Of a stretch of DNA of 64,000 bases, positions 1 through 8,060 are shown one piece after another. This stretch comes from JAJUFS01 sp036381175 (lineage in GTDB: Bacteria; Pseudomonadota; Gammaproteobacteria; Natronospirales; JAJUFS01): positions 124,001 to 188,000 of the forward strand of contig DASVDI010000006.1 in the NCBI GenBank assembly GCA_036381175.1, written 5' to 3'. The number at the start of each line of letters is the position of its first letter. Position 1 is the stretch's first letter. Under the pieces are notes generated by a model that had not been told where the DNA came from, ran no database searches, and worked only from the letters and a program-made list of their open reading frames with translations. The position numbers and the translations under genes are program-made.

Positions 1-110
1 CAGAACGGCGATGTTTTTTTCAGGAGATGGCGGATGCCAAGCAACCACGCGGCGTGCTTGTGCACATCGGCGAAATTTCCGGCGTGGAAGGCGTGACGAT
101 AGCTGAGCAC
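1..110 (-). CDS. rlmJ: 23S rRNA (adenine2030-N6)-methyltransferase RlmJ, N-terminal fragment
   Basis: The gene runs off the left edge. Read from the GTG at 110, the minus strand encodes M-LSYRHAFHAGNFADVHKH followed by AAWLLGIRHLLKK, which matches the highly conserved RlmJ N terminus (LSYRHSFHAGNHADVLKH in E. coli, from memory). RlmJ methylates A2030 of 23S rRNA using S-adenosylmethionine. A GGAGG Shine-Dalgarno lies at 121-125, ten bases before the GTG, which supports this start. Only 36 codons are visible, so the methyltransferase motifs lie outside the window. It follows the PLDc_N gene on the same strand with a 62-base gap. Confidence 0.85.
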   Translation of the reverse strand, partial: MLSYRHAFHAGNFADVHKHAAWLLGIRHLLKKTSPF

Positions 111-172
111 GAGCGAAGAACCTCCGGCCGCATCACGGCGAAGGTTCGCAGTTTATCGGATCAGGACTTCGC

Positions 173-361
173 TCAGGGGCTCTTCGGACCGAAGATCAGC
201 CAGGCAATGAAGCCGACAACCGGCAGGAAAATAACCACCAGCACCCAGATGACTTTCGCGCCCGTGGACGCGCCGGATTTGATGATATTGATGATGGCCC
301 AGATATCGGCGATGAGCACCAGCAGGCCGATGATTCCACCCATTTCTCCGATCATGATCAC
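173..361 (-). CDS. PLDc_N-domain small membrane protein
   Basis: A 62-residue protein made of two hydrophobic segments (about residues 9-27 and 36-58) joined by a short Lys/Ser/Gly turn and ending in FGPKSP. This is the layout of the phospholipase D-nuclease N-terminal (PLDc_N) family of small inner-membrane proteins, whose function is unknown; the catalytic PLD domain is absent. Its ATG overlaps the TGA of the upstream acetyltransferase as ATGA (358-361), so the two are probably translated from one message. An in-frame ATG at codon 3 is an alternative start. Confidence 0.75.
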   Translation of the reverse strand: MIMIGEMGGIIGLLVLIADIWAIINIIKSGASTGAKVIWVLVVIFLPVVGFIAWLIFGPKSP

Positions 362-855
362 TCCACGCGGTCGATGGCGTAATACATCAGGTCACTGTCC
401 CGCGTGCGCACGCGCTCGACAAACCGCATGCCCGCCTTTTCCATGACCCGTTGCGAGGAAACGTTCGCGCGATCGGTGGCCCCAATCACGCGCGCGAGTT
501 GCAGCGTTCCGAACCCGTAGTGAATCAGGCATTGCGCGAGCTCGGTGGCGAGCCCCATGCCCCAGTGTTCGGGACGCAGCCCGAACAGTATCTGCAACTG
601 CGGTGGCTCGCCGAAATACCAGTATCCCCCGAAACCGGTCAACCCCGGCGCATCGCGCCGCTCGACGGCCCAGAGTCCGGCGTTTTCGTCCCGATGAAGA
701 TTGCCGCTTTGATCGATGATCGCCGCAGTGTCTTCGCGGCCGAGCTGGCGGTTGTCCCAGAGGTGGCGGCGCACGTCGGGATCGGTCCACAGCGCGTGCA
801 GGGCGTCGAGGTCTTCGGCCACGAAGGGCCTGAGCCTGAGGCGCTCGGATTCCAT
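358..855 (-). CDS. GNAT family N-acetyltransferase (RimJ/RimL-like)
   Basis: A 165-residue protein beginning ESERLRLRPFVAEDLDALH, the typical opening of the RimJ/RimL branch of GNAT acetyltransferases, which move acetyl from acetyl-CoA to an amine. The acetyl-CoA region (GLRPEHWGMGLATELAQ) is a variant of the usual RGxGxG loop, followed by ASSQRVMEKAGMRF-like family sequence (here NVSSQRVMEKAGMRF). The frame is open upstream to 903, but the ATG at 855 is preferred because GGGAG sits six bases before it and the conserved domain starts there. The substrate cannot be told. It overlaps the PLDc_N gene by ATGA. Confidence 0.85.
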   Translation of the reverse strand: MESERLRLRPFVAEDLDALHALWTDPDVRRHLWDNRQLGREDTAAIIDQSGNLHRDENAGLWAVERRDAPGLTGFGGYWYFGEPPQLQILFGLRPEHWGMGLATELAQCLIHYGFGTLQLARVIGATDRANVSSQRVMEKAGMRFVERVRTRDSDLMYYAIDRVE

Positions 856-928
856 GGCGTGCTCCCGTTGTCGTTCGCGGTCTTCAAAGGAGCATAGCAA
901 CAAACACGTGGAAACCGGGAACGCGGAA

Positions 929-1141
929 TCAGTGCAGGCGGCTGAGCACGTCCTCGATGCGTGCGAGGCGCTGGCGCGCCTTGCGCTGGATCTCGATCAG
1001 GTTCTGCCGGTTCTGCAACTCGGCGGGCTGCTCGCCGAGATCGTTTTCCAGCGGCTGCTGCAATTCCTGGCGGATGCCTTCCAGGCGCTCGCGCAATTCA
1101 TCGCGCTCTTTCTGCAGTTCCTGTTTTTCACCTTCGTGCAT
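929..1141 (-). CDS. Small coiled-coil protein
   Basis: A 70-residue, highly charged protein (EKQELQKERDELRERLEGIR and onwards) that reads as one long amphipathic helix, probably a coiled coil, with no signal peptide or membrane segment. The function is unknown. A GAGAGG Shine-Dalgarno precedes the ATG by about seven bases and overlaps the stop region of the LOG-family gene nine bases upstream, so the two look co-transcribed. The length and ribosome site make it more likely a real gene than a chance frame. Confidence 0.6.
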   Translation of the reverse strand: MHEGEKQELQKERDELRERLEGIRQELQQPLENDLGEQPAELQNRQNLIEIQRKARQRLARIEDVLSRLH

Positions 1142-1150
1142 GACGACCTC

Positions 1151-1744
1151 TCACGATTGACTGCGGGATAACCACTGCTCGCCGACGGCCGGTTCGAATG
1201 CCGCGACGCAATCCAGCACTTTCGCCGGCGCCTCGGCAACCGCGAACAGCTTGCGATGTTCGGTGCGAATGAATTTTTCATTCACGGCGCGCTCGATCAA
1301 CGCCAGCAGCGGATCGAAGTAGCCGGCCACGTTCAACAGCACGCACGGTTTGTCGTGAATGCCGAGCTGCGCCCAGGTGATGATCTCGAACCATTCCTCG
1401 AACGTGCCGAAACCGCCCGGCATCGCGATGAACCCATCCGCCAGCTCCGCCATGCGCGCCTTGCGCTCATGCATGGAATCGACAACCTCCAGCCGTGTCA
1501 GCGCGCCGTGTCCGACTTCGCGCTTCAGCAGCGCCTCGGGAATCACGCCAACCGCTTCGCCGCCCGCTTCAAGCACCGCCGATGCGATTTCACCCATCAG
1601 GCCGACGCGACCGCCGCCGTAAACAAGACCGTAACCGCGTTCCACCATCAGGCGGCCCATCTCGCGTGCAGCATTTGCGTAACGCGAATCTTCGCCGCGG
1701 CTGGAGCCGCAAAACACGCACAGGTTTTGAATGCCGTCGTTCAT
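1151..1744 (-). CDS. LOG family protein (TIGR00730; cytokinin-type nucleoside 5'-monophosphate phosphoribohydrolase)
   Basis: A 197-residue Rossmann-fold protein. It opens with NLCVFCGSSRGED, has the nucleotide-binding loop VYGGGRVGLMGEIA, and carries the diagnostic PGGFGTFEEWFE motif (PGGxGTxxE) of LOG proteins. Characterised members release a free base from nucleoside 5'-monophosphates; the bacterial role here is unproven. The start is uncertain: ATG at 1744 is seven bases after the gdx stop and directly precedes the conserved domain, while the in-frame ATG at 1762 would overlap gdx by 11 bases. Neither has a strong Shine-Dalgarno. It probably shares a transcript with gdx and the coiled-coil gene. 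Confidence 0.88.
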   Translation of the reverse strand: MNDGIQNLCVFCGSSRGEDSRYANAAREMGRLMVERGYGLVYGGGRVGLMGEIASAVLEAGGEAVGVIPEALLKREVGHGALTRLEVVDSMHERKARMAELADGFIAMPGGFGTFEEWFEIITWAQLGIHDKPCVLLNVAGYFDPLLALIERAVNEKFIRTEHRKLFAVAEAPAKVLDCVAAFEPAVGEQWLSRSQS

Positions 1745-1751
1745 CGCACTT

Positions 1752-2072
1752 TCAAGAGGCATGGGTGAACTTCAAACCGATGATGCCCGCAACAATCAGC
1801 AATATGGAAAACAACCGCGGCCATGCGGTCGATTCCGCGAACAGGACAATGCCGAGAATCGCCGTGCCGACCGCGCCGATGCCCGTCCACACCGCATACG
1901 CCGTGCCGACGGGCAGCGTTCGTAACGCCTGGCCCAACAACCAGAAACTCGCGATCATCGCCGCGACCGTCAGCGCGCTCGGAATCGGCCGCGTGAAACC
2001 TTCGGTGTATTTCAGTCCGATCGCCCAGCCGACTTCGAGCAAGCCGGCGAAGAATAAAAGTGTCCACGCCAT
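1752..2072 (-). CDS. gdx: Gdx/SugE small multidrug-resistance family guanidinium exporter
   Basis: A 106-residue, four-helix inner-membrane protein. The first helix AGLLEVGWAIGLKYTEGF carries Glu13 in the LEVxWAxGLKY pattern of the Gdx (formerly SugE) branch, and GTAYAVWTGIGAVGTAI is the conserved third-helix segment. Gdx proteins swap guanidinium for protons as antiparallel dimers. The frame extends to 2108, but the ATG at 2072 is chosen because AAGGAG lies seven bases before it and the length then matches the family. I saw no guanidine riboswitch in the short leader. Confidence 0.88.
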   Translation of the reverse strand: MAWTLLFFAGLLEVGWAIGLKYTEGFTRPIPSALTVAAMIASFWLLGQALRTLPVGTAYAVWTGIGAVGTAILGIVLFAESTAWPRLFSILLIVAGIIGLKFTHAS

Positions 2073-2146
2073 GTCAGTCTCCTTTGCGCGAAGTCTAACA
2101 TTTGCCATTCACAGGGAATTCGGGCGAGTAAAGTAAAAAAACAACA

Positions 2147-2671
2147 TCATCGAAAGCTCCAGCCCAGCGACAAGTAAGGCCACGGAAGCGTCTTGAACGT
2201 TTCATCGCTGTAACGTTTGTCTGCGTCATGATCGGCAAGCTCGCTGAAAGCGGTGAGTCCGGTACGCAACTGGAATCCGCCGTCTGTATCTTCGTAACGA
2301 TAACCCGCATAAAACCGTGCATTCACCTCATGACCGGAAAGCACGGCGGCTTGTCCCGTCAGACGCAGGTTCTCATCCATGTACAACAAGGCAAGGCCGA
2401 GTTCATACCGGTGGTTGCCATCGCCGGCCAGCCAGAGATAACGAAGTGCGCTGTTTTGCGTGTGCTGGCTTAAATACGGCGGATGATCGTTGTGGTCGTC
2501 GCGGTCCACGAAATCGACAAAGGAAAACGCGAGAGCGTGCTGGTCCGCAAATCGGTACTCCAGGAACGGACCGGTGGGGAACTCGATCGCCAGGCTCCAA
2601 AGCGGTTCATTCGCCCGAACAACGTCACAGCAGAGATACATAAAGACCAACGGAAATAAATATTTTTTCAT
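2147..2671 (-). CDS. Exported barrel-like protein of unknown function
   Basis: A 174-residue protein with a clear signal peptide (MKKYLFPLVFMYLCCDVVRA, cleavage near Ala20) and a mature part of alternating hydrophobic and polar residues rich in Tyr, Phe and Arg, ending LSLGWSFR. This pattern suggests a small outer-membrane beta-barrel or a periplasmic beta protein. I do not recognise the family. The frame is open to 2752, but AAGGAGG seven bases before the ATG at 2671 fixes the start, which then lies just downstream of the terminator at 2691-2722. It therefore probably has its own promoter or relies on readthrough. Confidence 0.7.
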   Translation of the reverse strand: MKKYLFPLVFMYLCCDVVRANEPLWSLAIEFPTGPFLEYRFADQHALAFSFVDFVDRDDHNDHPPYLSQHTQNSALRYLWLAGDGNHRYELGLALLYMDENLRLTGQAAVLSGHEVNARFYAGYRYEDTDGGFQLRTGLTAFSELADHDADKRYSDETFKTLPWPYLSLGWSFR

Positions 2672-2690
2672 GCGGAATCCTCCTTGATCG

Positions 2691-2722
2691 AAATAAAAAA
2701 AAGCCCGGCTTTCGCCGGGCTT
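2691..2722 (-). terminator. Intrinsic terminator of the amidohydrolase pair
   Basis: On the minus strand the stem AAGCCCGGC / GCCGGGCTT (2701-2722, GAAA loop) is followed by a run of U residues (2691-2700). It lies 31 bases after the stop of the second amidohydrolase gene. Confidence 0.85.
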
Positions 2723-2752
2723 CTTCATCGCACTTCTTTTCTGTCTTGTCAC

Positions 2753-4039
2753 TCAGGGTTCGTCGTAAGCCTGCGGACGCGCTTCATCTTCCAGGTAACG
2801 ATCCCGAAGCAAGGTCTGGCGCGAGACCATCGGGATGTCGCGTCCCTGGATGAACACGCGATCCGCGAACGTGGTGACTTCGAGCGGATCGCCATCCCAG
2901 ATGACGACATCGGCATCAAAGCCCGGTGCAAGGCGGCCGTAATTTTCCACGCCGAAAATTTTCGCAGGGTTCACGGTGAGCGCTTGGAGTGCCGCCGTCC
3001 ACGGCAAACCGTTCGCAACGGCAATTCCCGCCGCCTGCTTCACGTTGCGCGCGTTGTGTGATTCGCCCTGCGAGAACGCGATCGTCACGCCCGCCGAATG
3101 CAGAGCGGCTGCATTCTTCAAGGTCGATGCGATCTGCTCGAAGCTGAACGGCAAGTTCACGAGAGGGTTGAGAATCACCGGCACGTTCGCAGCCGCCAGT
3201 TGCTCGGCGACAAGCCAGGCTTCCGCGCCGCCCTGAATGATTACATCAAGACCGAAATCTTCGGCAAGACGCAGCACGGCTTCGATATCCGATGCGCGCT
3301 CCACGTCCACGACCAGCGGCAGTTCACCGGCCAGCACCGGCTGCAAGGCTTCAAGGTCAGGACGCGACAAGGAATACGCGTAACGTTCTGCGCTTTCGAA
3401 GGCGCTCTTGTTCTCACCGAAATCGCGCGCATCCTGCAGCGCCTCGCGCAATTTCACGATCGCCGCACCGCGGCTGCCGCCGGTGAGTTCCGCGCCGGAA
3501 ACGCCAAGCGTGAGATGCATCGCCGCGGCACGATCGATCAGGTAATCATCGACGCTGCCGAGGGAAATCACCGCACTGCGTCCAGCGAAAATGCTCGAAC
3601 CTGAATACGGACGCGTCACAACGCGCGTGATGCCTTCGATGCGATTCACCGGAATCAATGTCGAACGCGGATTTACCGCATCCGCCACCGAATGCGCAGC
3701 GGTGTAACGATCATTGATCGTTGCGGTATCCACCGTGCCATCGACCGCACCGACTTCGACAATGCCGATGTTCGTCGCCGGATCCATGAATCCGGGCGTG
3801 ACGACCTTGCCGGATGCATCGATGACGACAGCACCTTCCGGCACGTCGACGTTTTCGCCAACGGCGACAATGCGGTCACCTTCGATGACAACCGTTCCCT
3901 GCTTGATGACACCTTCCGGACCCATGGTATGAATCACGGCGTTGGTGATCGCGTAAGTGGTTGTCTCGTCCTGCGCCAACGCGTTGCCTGCGAACGGCAT
4001 CGTCAGTGCGGCGAGTAATGTAATGAAATGTTTTTTCAT
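2753..4039 (-). CDS. Exported amidohydrolase-fold protein lacking metal ligands (pseudoenzyme candidate)
   Basis: A 428-residue protein with a signal peptide (MKKHFITLLAALTMPFAGNALA) and the amidohydrolase layout: an N-terminal beta sandwich (YAITNAVIHTMGPEG), a TIM-barrel region and the C-terminal GRLAPGFDADVVIWDGDP segment. Where its partner has D-V-H-S-H it reads D86-P-A-T-N90, so both histidines of HxH are gone; the later His and Asp positions also read LPLVVDVERA, VIIQGGAEAW and FSQGESHNARN. Binding of the usual metal centre therefore looks impossible. Its ATG overlaps the stop of the partner gene as ATGA, which suggests that the two proteins are made together, perhaps as a heteromer. 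Confidence 0.85.
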   Translation of the reverse strand: MKKHFITLLAALTMPFAGNALAQDETTTYAITNAVIHTMGPEGVIKQGTVVIEGDRIVAVGENVDVPEGAVVIDASGKVVTPGFMDPATNIGIVEVGAVDGTVDTATINDRYTAAHSVADAVNPRSTLIPVNRIEGITRVVTRPYSGSSIFAGRSAVISLGSVDDYLIDRAAAMHLTLGVSGAELTGGSRGAAIVKLREALQDARDFGENKSAFESAERYAYSLSRPDLEALQPVLAGELPLVVDVERASDIEAVLRLAEDFGLDVIIQGGAEAWLVAEQLAAANVPVILNPLVNLPFSFEQIASTLKNAAALHSAGVTIAFSQGESHNARNVKQAAGIAVANGLPWTAALQALTVNPAKIFGVENYGRLAPGFDADVVIWDGDPLEVTTFADRVFIQGRDIPMVSRQTLLRDRYLEDEARPQAYDEP

Positions 4040-5436
4040 TGCAGTTCCCCCTCGACTTCAATGATGCCGAGTTCGAAATCCGATTCCGGCTGGAACGTGG
4101 GATCGTTCATGTCCCAGGCGAGCGCGCCGTCGATGAACACTTTTTCTGCATGCGAATAGACGCTGAACGGATTGCCCGTCCAGATGACGACATCCGCCAT
4201 CTTGCCTTCTTCCAGCGAACCCGTCTGCTCGGCGATGCCAAGGGATTTCGCGGCATTCAAGCTCAGCCAGCGCATGGCGTGCGCGGGCGTGATTTCCATG
4301 CCGACGCGGTTCGCGGCCGCCATTGCCTTCGCCGCTTCCTGGTTCAGACGCTGGATGCCGACCGCGGAATCGGAATGGATGATCGCGCAACCACCGGCAG
4401 CATCGACGAGCGGCGCGTTCACACGCACGCCATCGAACGCTTCCATCTTGAAGCCCCACCAGTCGGCCCATACGGCTGCGCAGGTTCCAGCGGCGGCGAG
4501 TTCATCCGCAATCTTGTACGCCTCGACAGCGTGATGAAAGGTGCCGACTTCGTAATCGAACTCTTCGGCGATCTCGAGCATCACCAGCATTTCATCCGCG
4601 CGGTAGCAATGGTTGTGAATGATGATGTCGCCGGTCAGCACGCCGGCAAGCGTTTCGAGCTTGAGATCGCGTGTCGGCATGTCGCCGCCACCGGCTTCGG
4701 CCGCTTCGATTTCTTCGAGATATTCCTTCGCTTCAATCCAAGCCGAGCGATAACCCGCAACGTTACCCATGCGCGTGGACGGCGCGCTGCCGCGACTGCC
4801 ATAAACACGTTTCGGATTTTCGCCACAAGCCATCTTCAGGCCGTAAGGTGCGCCGGGAAATTTCATGTCCATGACGGACAAACCTGGCACGTTCTTCAAG
4901 GTCACGCCGCGTCCGCCGAAAAGATTCGCCGAGCCGGGGAGAATCTGCAGCGTGGTGACGCCACCGGCGAGCGCCGTGGTGAATGCCGGGTCCTGCGGCC
5001 AGACGGAATGCTCGGCCCAGACCTCGGCGGTGTTCGGGCTGGTCGCCTCGTTGCCATCCGAATGCGCATCGACCGCCGGCACCGCGTAATCGCCGATATG
5101 CGAATGCACGTCGATGATGCCGGGCGTGACGTAACCGCCCTTCGCGTCAATGGTCTTCACGCCTTCGGGCGCTTCGAGCGACTGGCCGACGGCGGCGATC
5201 CTGCCATCGCGCATCAGCAGTTCACCGTCTTCGATTTTCTCGCCAGTGCCGGTAAGGATCGTGGCGTTCACGATCAGCACCGGTTCGGACGGCATGGGTT
5301 CGTAGGTCGATGCGTAGGCATCGCTGCTTTGTGCCTCACCGGTCTGGTCTTCCTTCACCGCATCACAACCGGCCATGGCCAGCGTGAGAAACGGCAGGAA
5401 GAGCAGCGCGAAGCGCTCTTTGGTGTTTCGGGTCAT
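4036..5436 (-). CDS. Lipoprotein amidohydrolase (imidazolonepropionase-like)
   Basis: A 466-residue protein. It starts with a lipoprotein signal ending LAMAGC (lipid-modified Cys24), then has the amidohydrolase sandwich and a barrel with the metal motif DVHSH (His111, His113). Further likely ligands appear in IIHNHCYRADEM, GTFHHAVEAY and AIIHSDSAVG (Asp). The C terminus has LEEGKMADVVIWTGNPF. The family hydrolyses amide or amine bonds of small substrates or dipeptides; the substrate here is unknown. The start is supported by GGAGGG nine bases upstream. The protein probably sits in the cell envelope and is coupled by ATGA to the metal-less paralogue downstream. Confidence 0.88.
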   Translation of the reverse strand: MTRNTKERFALLFLPFLTLAMAGCDAVKEDQTGEAQSSDAYASTYEPMPSEPVLIVNATILTGTGEKIEDGELLMRDGRIAAVGQSLEAPEGVKTIDAKGGYVTPGIIDVHSHIGDYAVPAVDAHSDGNEATSPNTAEVWAEHSVWPQDPAFTTALAGGVTTLQILPGSANLFGGRGVTLKNVPGLSVMDMKFPGAPYGLKMACGENPKRVYGSRGSAPSTRMGNVAGYRSAWIEAKEYLEEIEAAEAGGGDMPTRDLKLETLAGVLTGDIIIHNHCYRADEMLVMLEIAEEFDYEVGTFHHAVEAYKIADELAAAGTCAAVWADWWGFKMEAFDGVRVNAPLVDAAGGCAIIHSDSAVGIQRLNQEAAKAMAAANRVGMEITPAHAMRWLSLNAAKSLGIAEQTGSLEEGKMADVVIWTGNPFSVYSHAEKVFIDGALAWDMNDPTFQPESDFELGIIEVEGELQ

Positions 5437-5714
5437 GGAACTGATCCCTCCTCGTCATTCGGAATCCGGCGATTCCGGAAAGTGGCTCATTCTTCTCTTG
5501 CGTCGTTGGCGATGCAACTCATCGCATCCCGTCTGCATCGCTGCGATCTTCAAGGGACAGCAGGAGACGCCGGAAGTTTCCCGCCCGTACTTTGAACGTG
5601 GCGCAGAAAAAGCTTCCTCGCGCCGCGCGCCGCCCTCGCGTGAAGATCGTTGCTTCGTCATAATGACTCGGCACGTTGCGCATTCCTTTTAATAATGTAA
5701 CTGAACAAAATCCG

Positions 5715-7694
5715 ATGGATTCGTCGCTCAATCAGATCATTGTGCTTCTCGGCATCACCGTGCTCGCGGTGACGCTGCTGATGCGCCTGCGCCTTCCGCC
5801 CATTCTCGGCTACCTCGTCACGGGCGTGCTGGTCGGTCCGCACGGTCTCGGCTGGGTCGACAATTCCGAGGATACGCGGCTCCTGGCGGAGTTCGGCGTG
5901 GTGTTCCTGCTGTTCACGCTCGGGCTGGAATTCTCGCTGCCGCGCCTGATCGTGATGAAAAAGGAAGTGCTGGTGCTCGGCGGTGCGCAGGTGGCGCTGA
6001 CCACGCTTGTCGCCGTGCTTTGCGCGCGGCTGTTTGAAGTGCCGCTTGATGTCGCCATCGTGGTCGGCGGCATGTTCGCGATGTCGTCAACGGCGATTGT
6101 TGTCAAACAGTTGAAAGAGCAGGTCGAACTGGCGCAGCCGCACGGACGCCTTGCGATCGGCGTGCTGTTGTTCCAGGACATCGCGGTGGTGCCGTTCATC
6201 ATTCTGATCGCCTCGCTTTCCAGCGCCGGCGAAAGTTCATTGCTTGTCGATCTTGGCCTTGCGCTGGCGAAGGCGGTCGCCGTGCTGGCGGTGGTGTTCG
6301 CAACTGGCCGCCTGTTGCTGCGCCCCGCATTCCAGGAAATTGCGAAGTCGCGTTCGCCGGAACTGTTCACGCTGATGGTGCTGCTGTTCACGCTCACCGC
6401 CGCGTGGACCACGCACGCTTTCGGGCTTTCACTCGCGCTGGGCGCGTTCGTCGCCGGCATGATGCTGGGTGAAACCGAATTTCGTCACCAGGTGGAAGCC
6501 GATATCCGGCCGATGCGCGACATGCTGCTCGGCCTGTTTTTCGTTACCGTCGGCATGCTGGTTGACTTCGAGGCGCTGATGCCGGTGCTCGGCTACGTGA
6601 TCGCGGGCGGTCTCGGGCTCGTGCTGTTCAAGGCCGCAACCGTCACCCTGCTGTCGCGCCTGGTCACGACGGACTGGAACGCGGCGCTGCGCGCCGGCAT
6701 CGTGCTCGCGCAGGGCGGCGAGTTCGGATTCGCCTTGCTGACGCTCGCACTGGCCGGCCAGCTGCTGCCCTTGCCGCTCGCGCAGGTCGCACTCGGCAGC
6801 ATCCTTTTGAGCATGGTCATCAGTCCGCTGCTCATCCGGCACAACGAAGCGATCGCGCACCGCGTCCTTCCCAGGGACAACGAAGGGCGCGAGAAAGCGA
6901 TGCTGGAACACGACGTGTCCGCGCACCACGTGCAGGCGCGCGATCACGTCATCATTGTCGGCTACGGCCGCGTCGGCCAGAACGTTGCACGCTTTCTCGA
7001 GCAGGAAGGTTTCGAATACATCGCGCTGGATCTCGACCCTTACCGCGTGCGTTCCGCACGCGCAGCCGGCGATACCGTCTATTTCGGTGACGCCACGCAT
7101 CCCGACATCCTGCGCGCCGCCGGCATTGATCACGCCCGCGTGCTGGTGCAGAGCTATTTCGGTTTTGAAACCTCAATGAAAGTACTGGACCAGGTGAAGA
7201 AATTGCGTCCCGACCTGCCGGTACTGGTGCGCACGCGCGACGACACCAATCTCGACAAGCTGCAGGCTGCGGGCGCTACGGAAGTCGTGCCGGAAACCAT
7301 GGAGGCGAGCCTGATGATGTCCGCGCACGTGATGACACTGCTCGGCGTGCCGGTGCGGCGAATCCTGCGTGATATCCAGGAAGTGCGCGCGAACCGCTAC
7401 AACCTGCTGCGCTCCGTGTTCCGCGGCCAGAACGCGCAGCGGATCGAGACGAACCATACCTTGCGCGAGCAACTCGCCACGATCGACGTCAATCCCGGTG
7501 ATTACGCCGTCGGCAAGCACCTGGAAGAACTGAAACTCGACGATCTCGCCGTCATCGTCAGTGGCGTGCGCCGCGACGGCATTCTCGGCCGCCAGCCGGG
7601 ACCGGAAACGGAAATCCGCGAGAACGACACGCTGATTCTTTTCGGCACGCCGGAAGACATCGATCGCGCCGAAGAGCGGTTGTTGAAGGGCTGA
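5715..7694 (+). CDS. CPA2 monovalent cation:proton antiporter with RCK domains (KefB/KefC-like)
   Basis: A 659-residue protein. Residues 1 to about 390 form some 12 membrane helices of the Na+/H+ exchanger fold (LRLPPILGYLVTGVLVGPHG, AMSSTAIVVKQL, ALGAFVAGMMLG). From about residue 412 a TrkA-N/RCK domain begins (VIIVGYGRVGQNVARFLE, nucleotide-binding GxGxxG), and a TrkA-C domain ends the protein. Such proteins export K+ or Na+ in exchange for protons under nucleotide control. The ATG at 5715 is preferred to the TTG at 5676 because family homology begins at once. The 278 bases upstream are a divergent intergenic region with no recognised gene; a short inverted repeat lies at 5460-5477. Confidence 0.9.
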   Translation: MDSSLNQIIVLLGITVLAVTLLMRLRLPPILGYLVTGVLVGPHGLGWVDNSEDTRLLAEFGVVFLLFTLGLEFSLPRLIVMKKEVLVLGGAQVALTTLVAVLCARLFEVPLDVAIVVGGMFAMSSTAIVVKQLKEQVELAQPHGRLAIGVLLFQDIAVVPFIILIASLSSAGESSLLVDLGLALAKAVAVLAVVFATGRLLLRPAFQEIAKSRSPELFTLMVLLFTLTAAWTTHAFGLSLALGAFVAGMMLGETEFRHQVEADIRPMRDMLLGLFFVTVGMLVDFEALMPVLGYVIAGGLGLVLFKAATVTLLSRLVTTDWNAALRAGIVLAQGGEFGFALLTLALAGQLLPLPLAQVALGSILLSMVISPLLIRHNEAIAHRVLPRDNEGREKAMLEHDVSAHHVQARDHVIIVGYGRVGQNVARFLEQEGFEYIALDLDPYRVRSARAAGDTVYFGDATHPDILRAAGIDHARVLVQSYFGFETSMKVLDQVKKLRPDLPVLVRTRDDTNLDKLQAAGATEVVPETMEASLMMSAHVMTLLGVPVRRILRDIQEVRANRYNLLRSVFRGQNAQRIETNHTLREQLATIDVNPGDYAVGKHLEELKLDDLAVIVSGVRRDGILGRQPGPETEIRENDTLILFGTPEDIDRAEERLLKG

Positions 7695-7700
7695 AATTCC

Positions 7701-8060
7701 TTACCCGAGTGCGTGCAGCGCTCGCGCCAATTGCACGGCAATTCCACGACTCATCATCAAGGCGTACACGCCGCCGTGCGCAGCCTCGTTTGCGCGGCGG
7801 TTGCGCAGATTGATGACGGGCGCCAGTTCGTGCCCCGATTCGAAAATCCGCAGATGATCCTCGCCATCGCGAAGATCGACCGGCGCAAACGCGTAGGTTT
7901 CCATGCAGATTCGCAGGTTGTCCGTCACCCAGCGCGCGTGCTGCGCTTCAAGCCACAGCTGTCCGCCCATGTCCTGCCCAGTATCAATCTGTGCATGGCG
8001 GATGCGAACGAGGCGGTTTGCCTCGATGCTCGCGGAAATCAGTTCCCGCTCGACCTTCAC
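7701..8060 (-). CDS. Conserved-looking protein of unknown function, coupled to the upstream gene
   Basis: A 119-residue cytoplasmic-looking protein beginning M-KVERELISASIEANRLVR; I do not recognise it. It has no signal peptide or membrane helix. The start is taken as the GTG at 8060, which overlaps the TGA of the upstream gene as GTGA and has GGAAG about eight bases before it; the longer frame to 8126 would run deep into that gene. The tight overlap says that both proteins belong to one job. It converges on the antiporter gene with a six-base gap and no visible terminator. Confidence 0.6.
   Translation of the reverse strand: MKVERELISASIEANRLVRIRHAQIDTGQDMGGQLWLEAQHARWVTDNLRICMETYAFAPVDLRDGEDHLRIFESGHELAPVINLRNRRANEAAHGGVYALMMSRGIAVQLARALHALG

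Noticed and set aside
1180..1200. GGTTCGAAT, a possible tRNA T-loop
   Set aside because: It lies inside the LOG-family coding sequence and no acceptor stem or D/anticodon arms can be built around it; no tRNA was found elsewhere.
2073..2146. Guanidine riboswitch before gdx
   Set aside because: The leader is only about 75 bases and shows neither the paired ACGR loops of the type II switch nor a type I or III architecture.
4039..5595. 518-residue plus-strand open frame opposite the amidohydrolase gene
   Set aside because: An antisense shadow: Arg/His-rich, no family features, and it crosses the promoter region.
5455..5661. Minus-strand open frame of 68 codons in the gap before the CPA2 antiporter
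   Set aside because: Weak coding character, no ribosome site, and no similarity to a known family; the region is better explained as a divergent promoter region.
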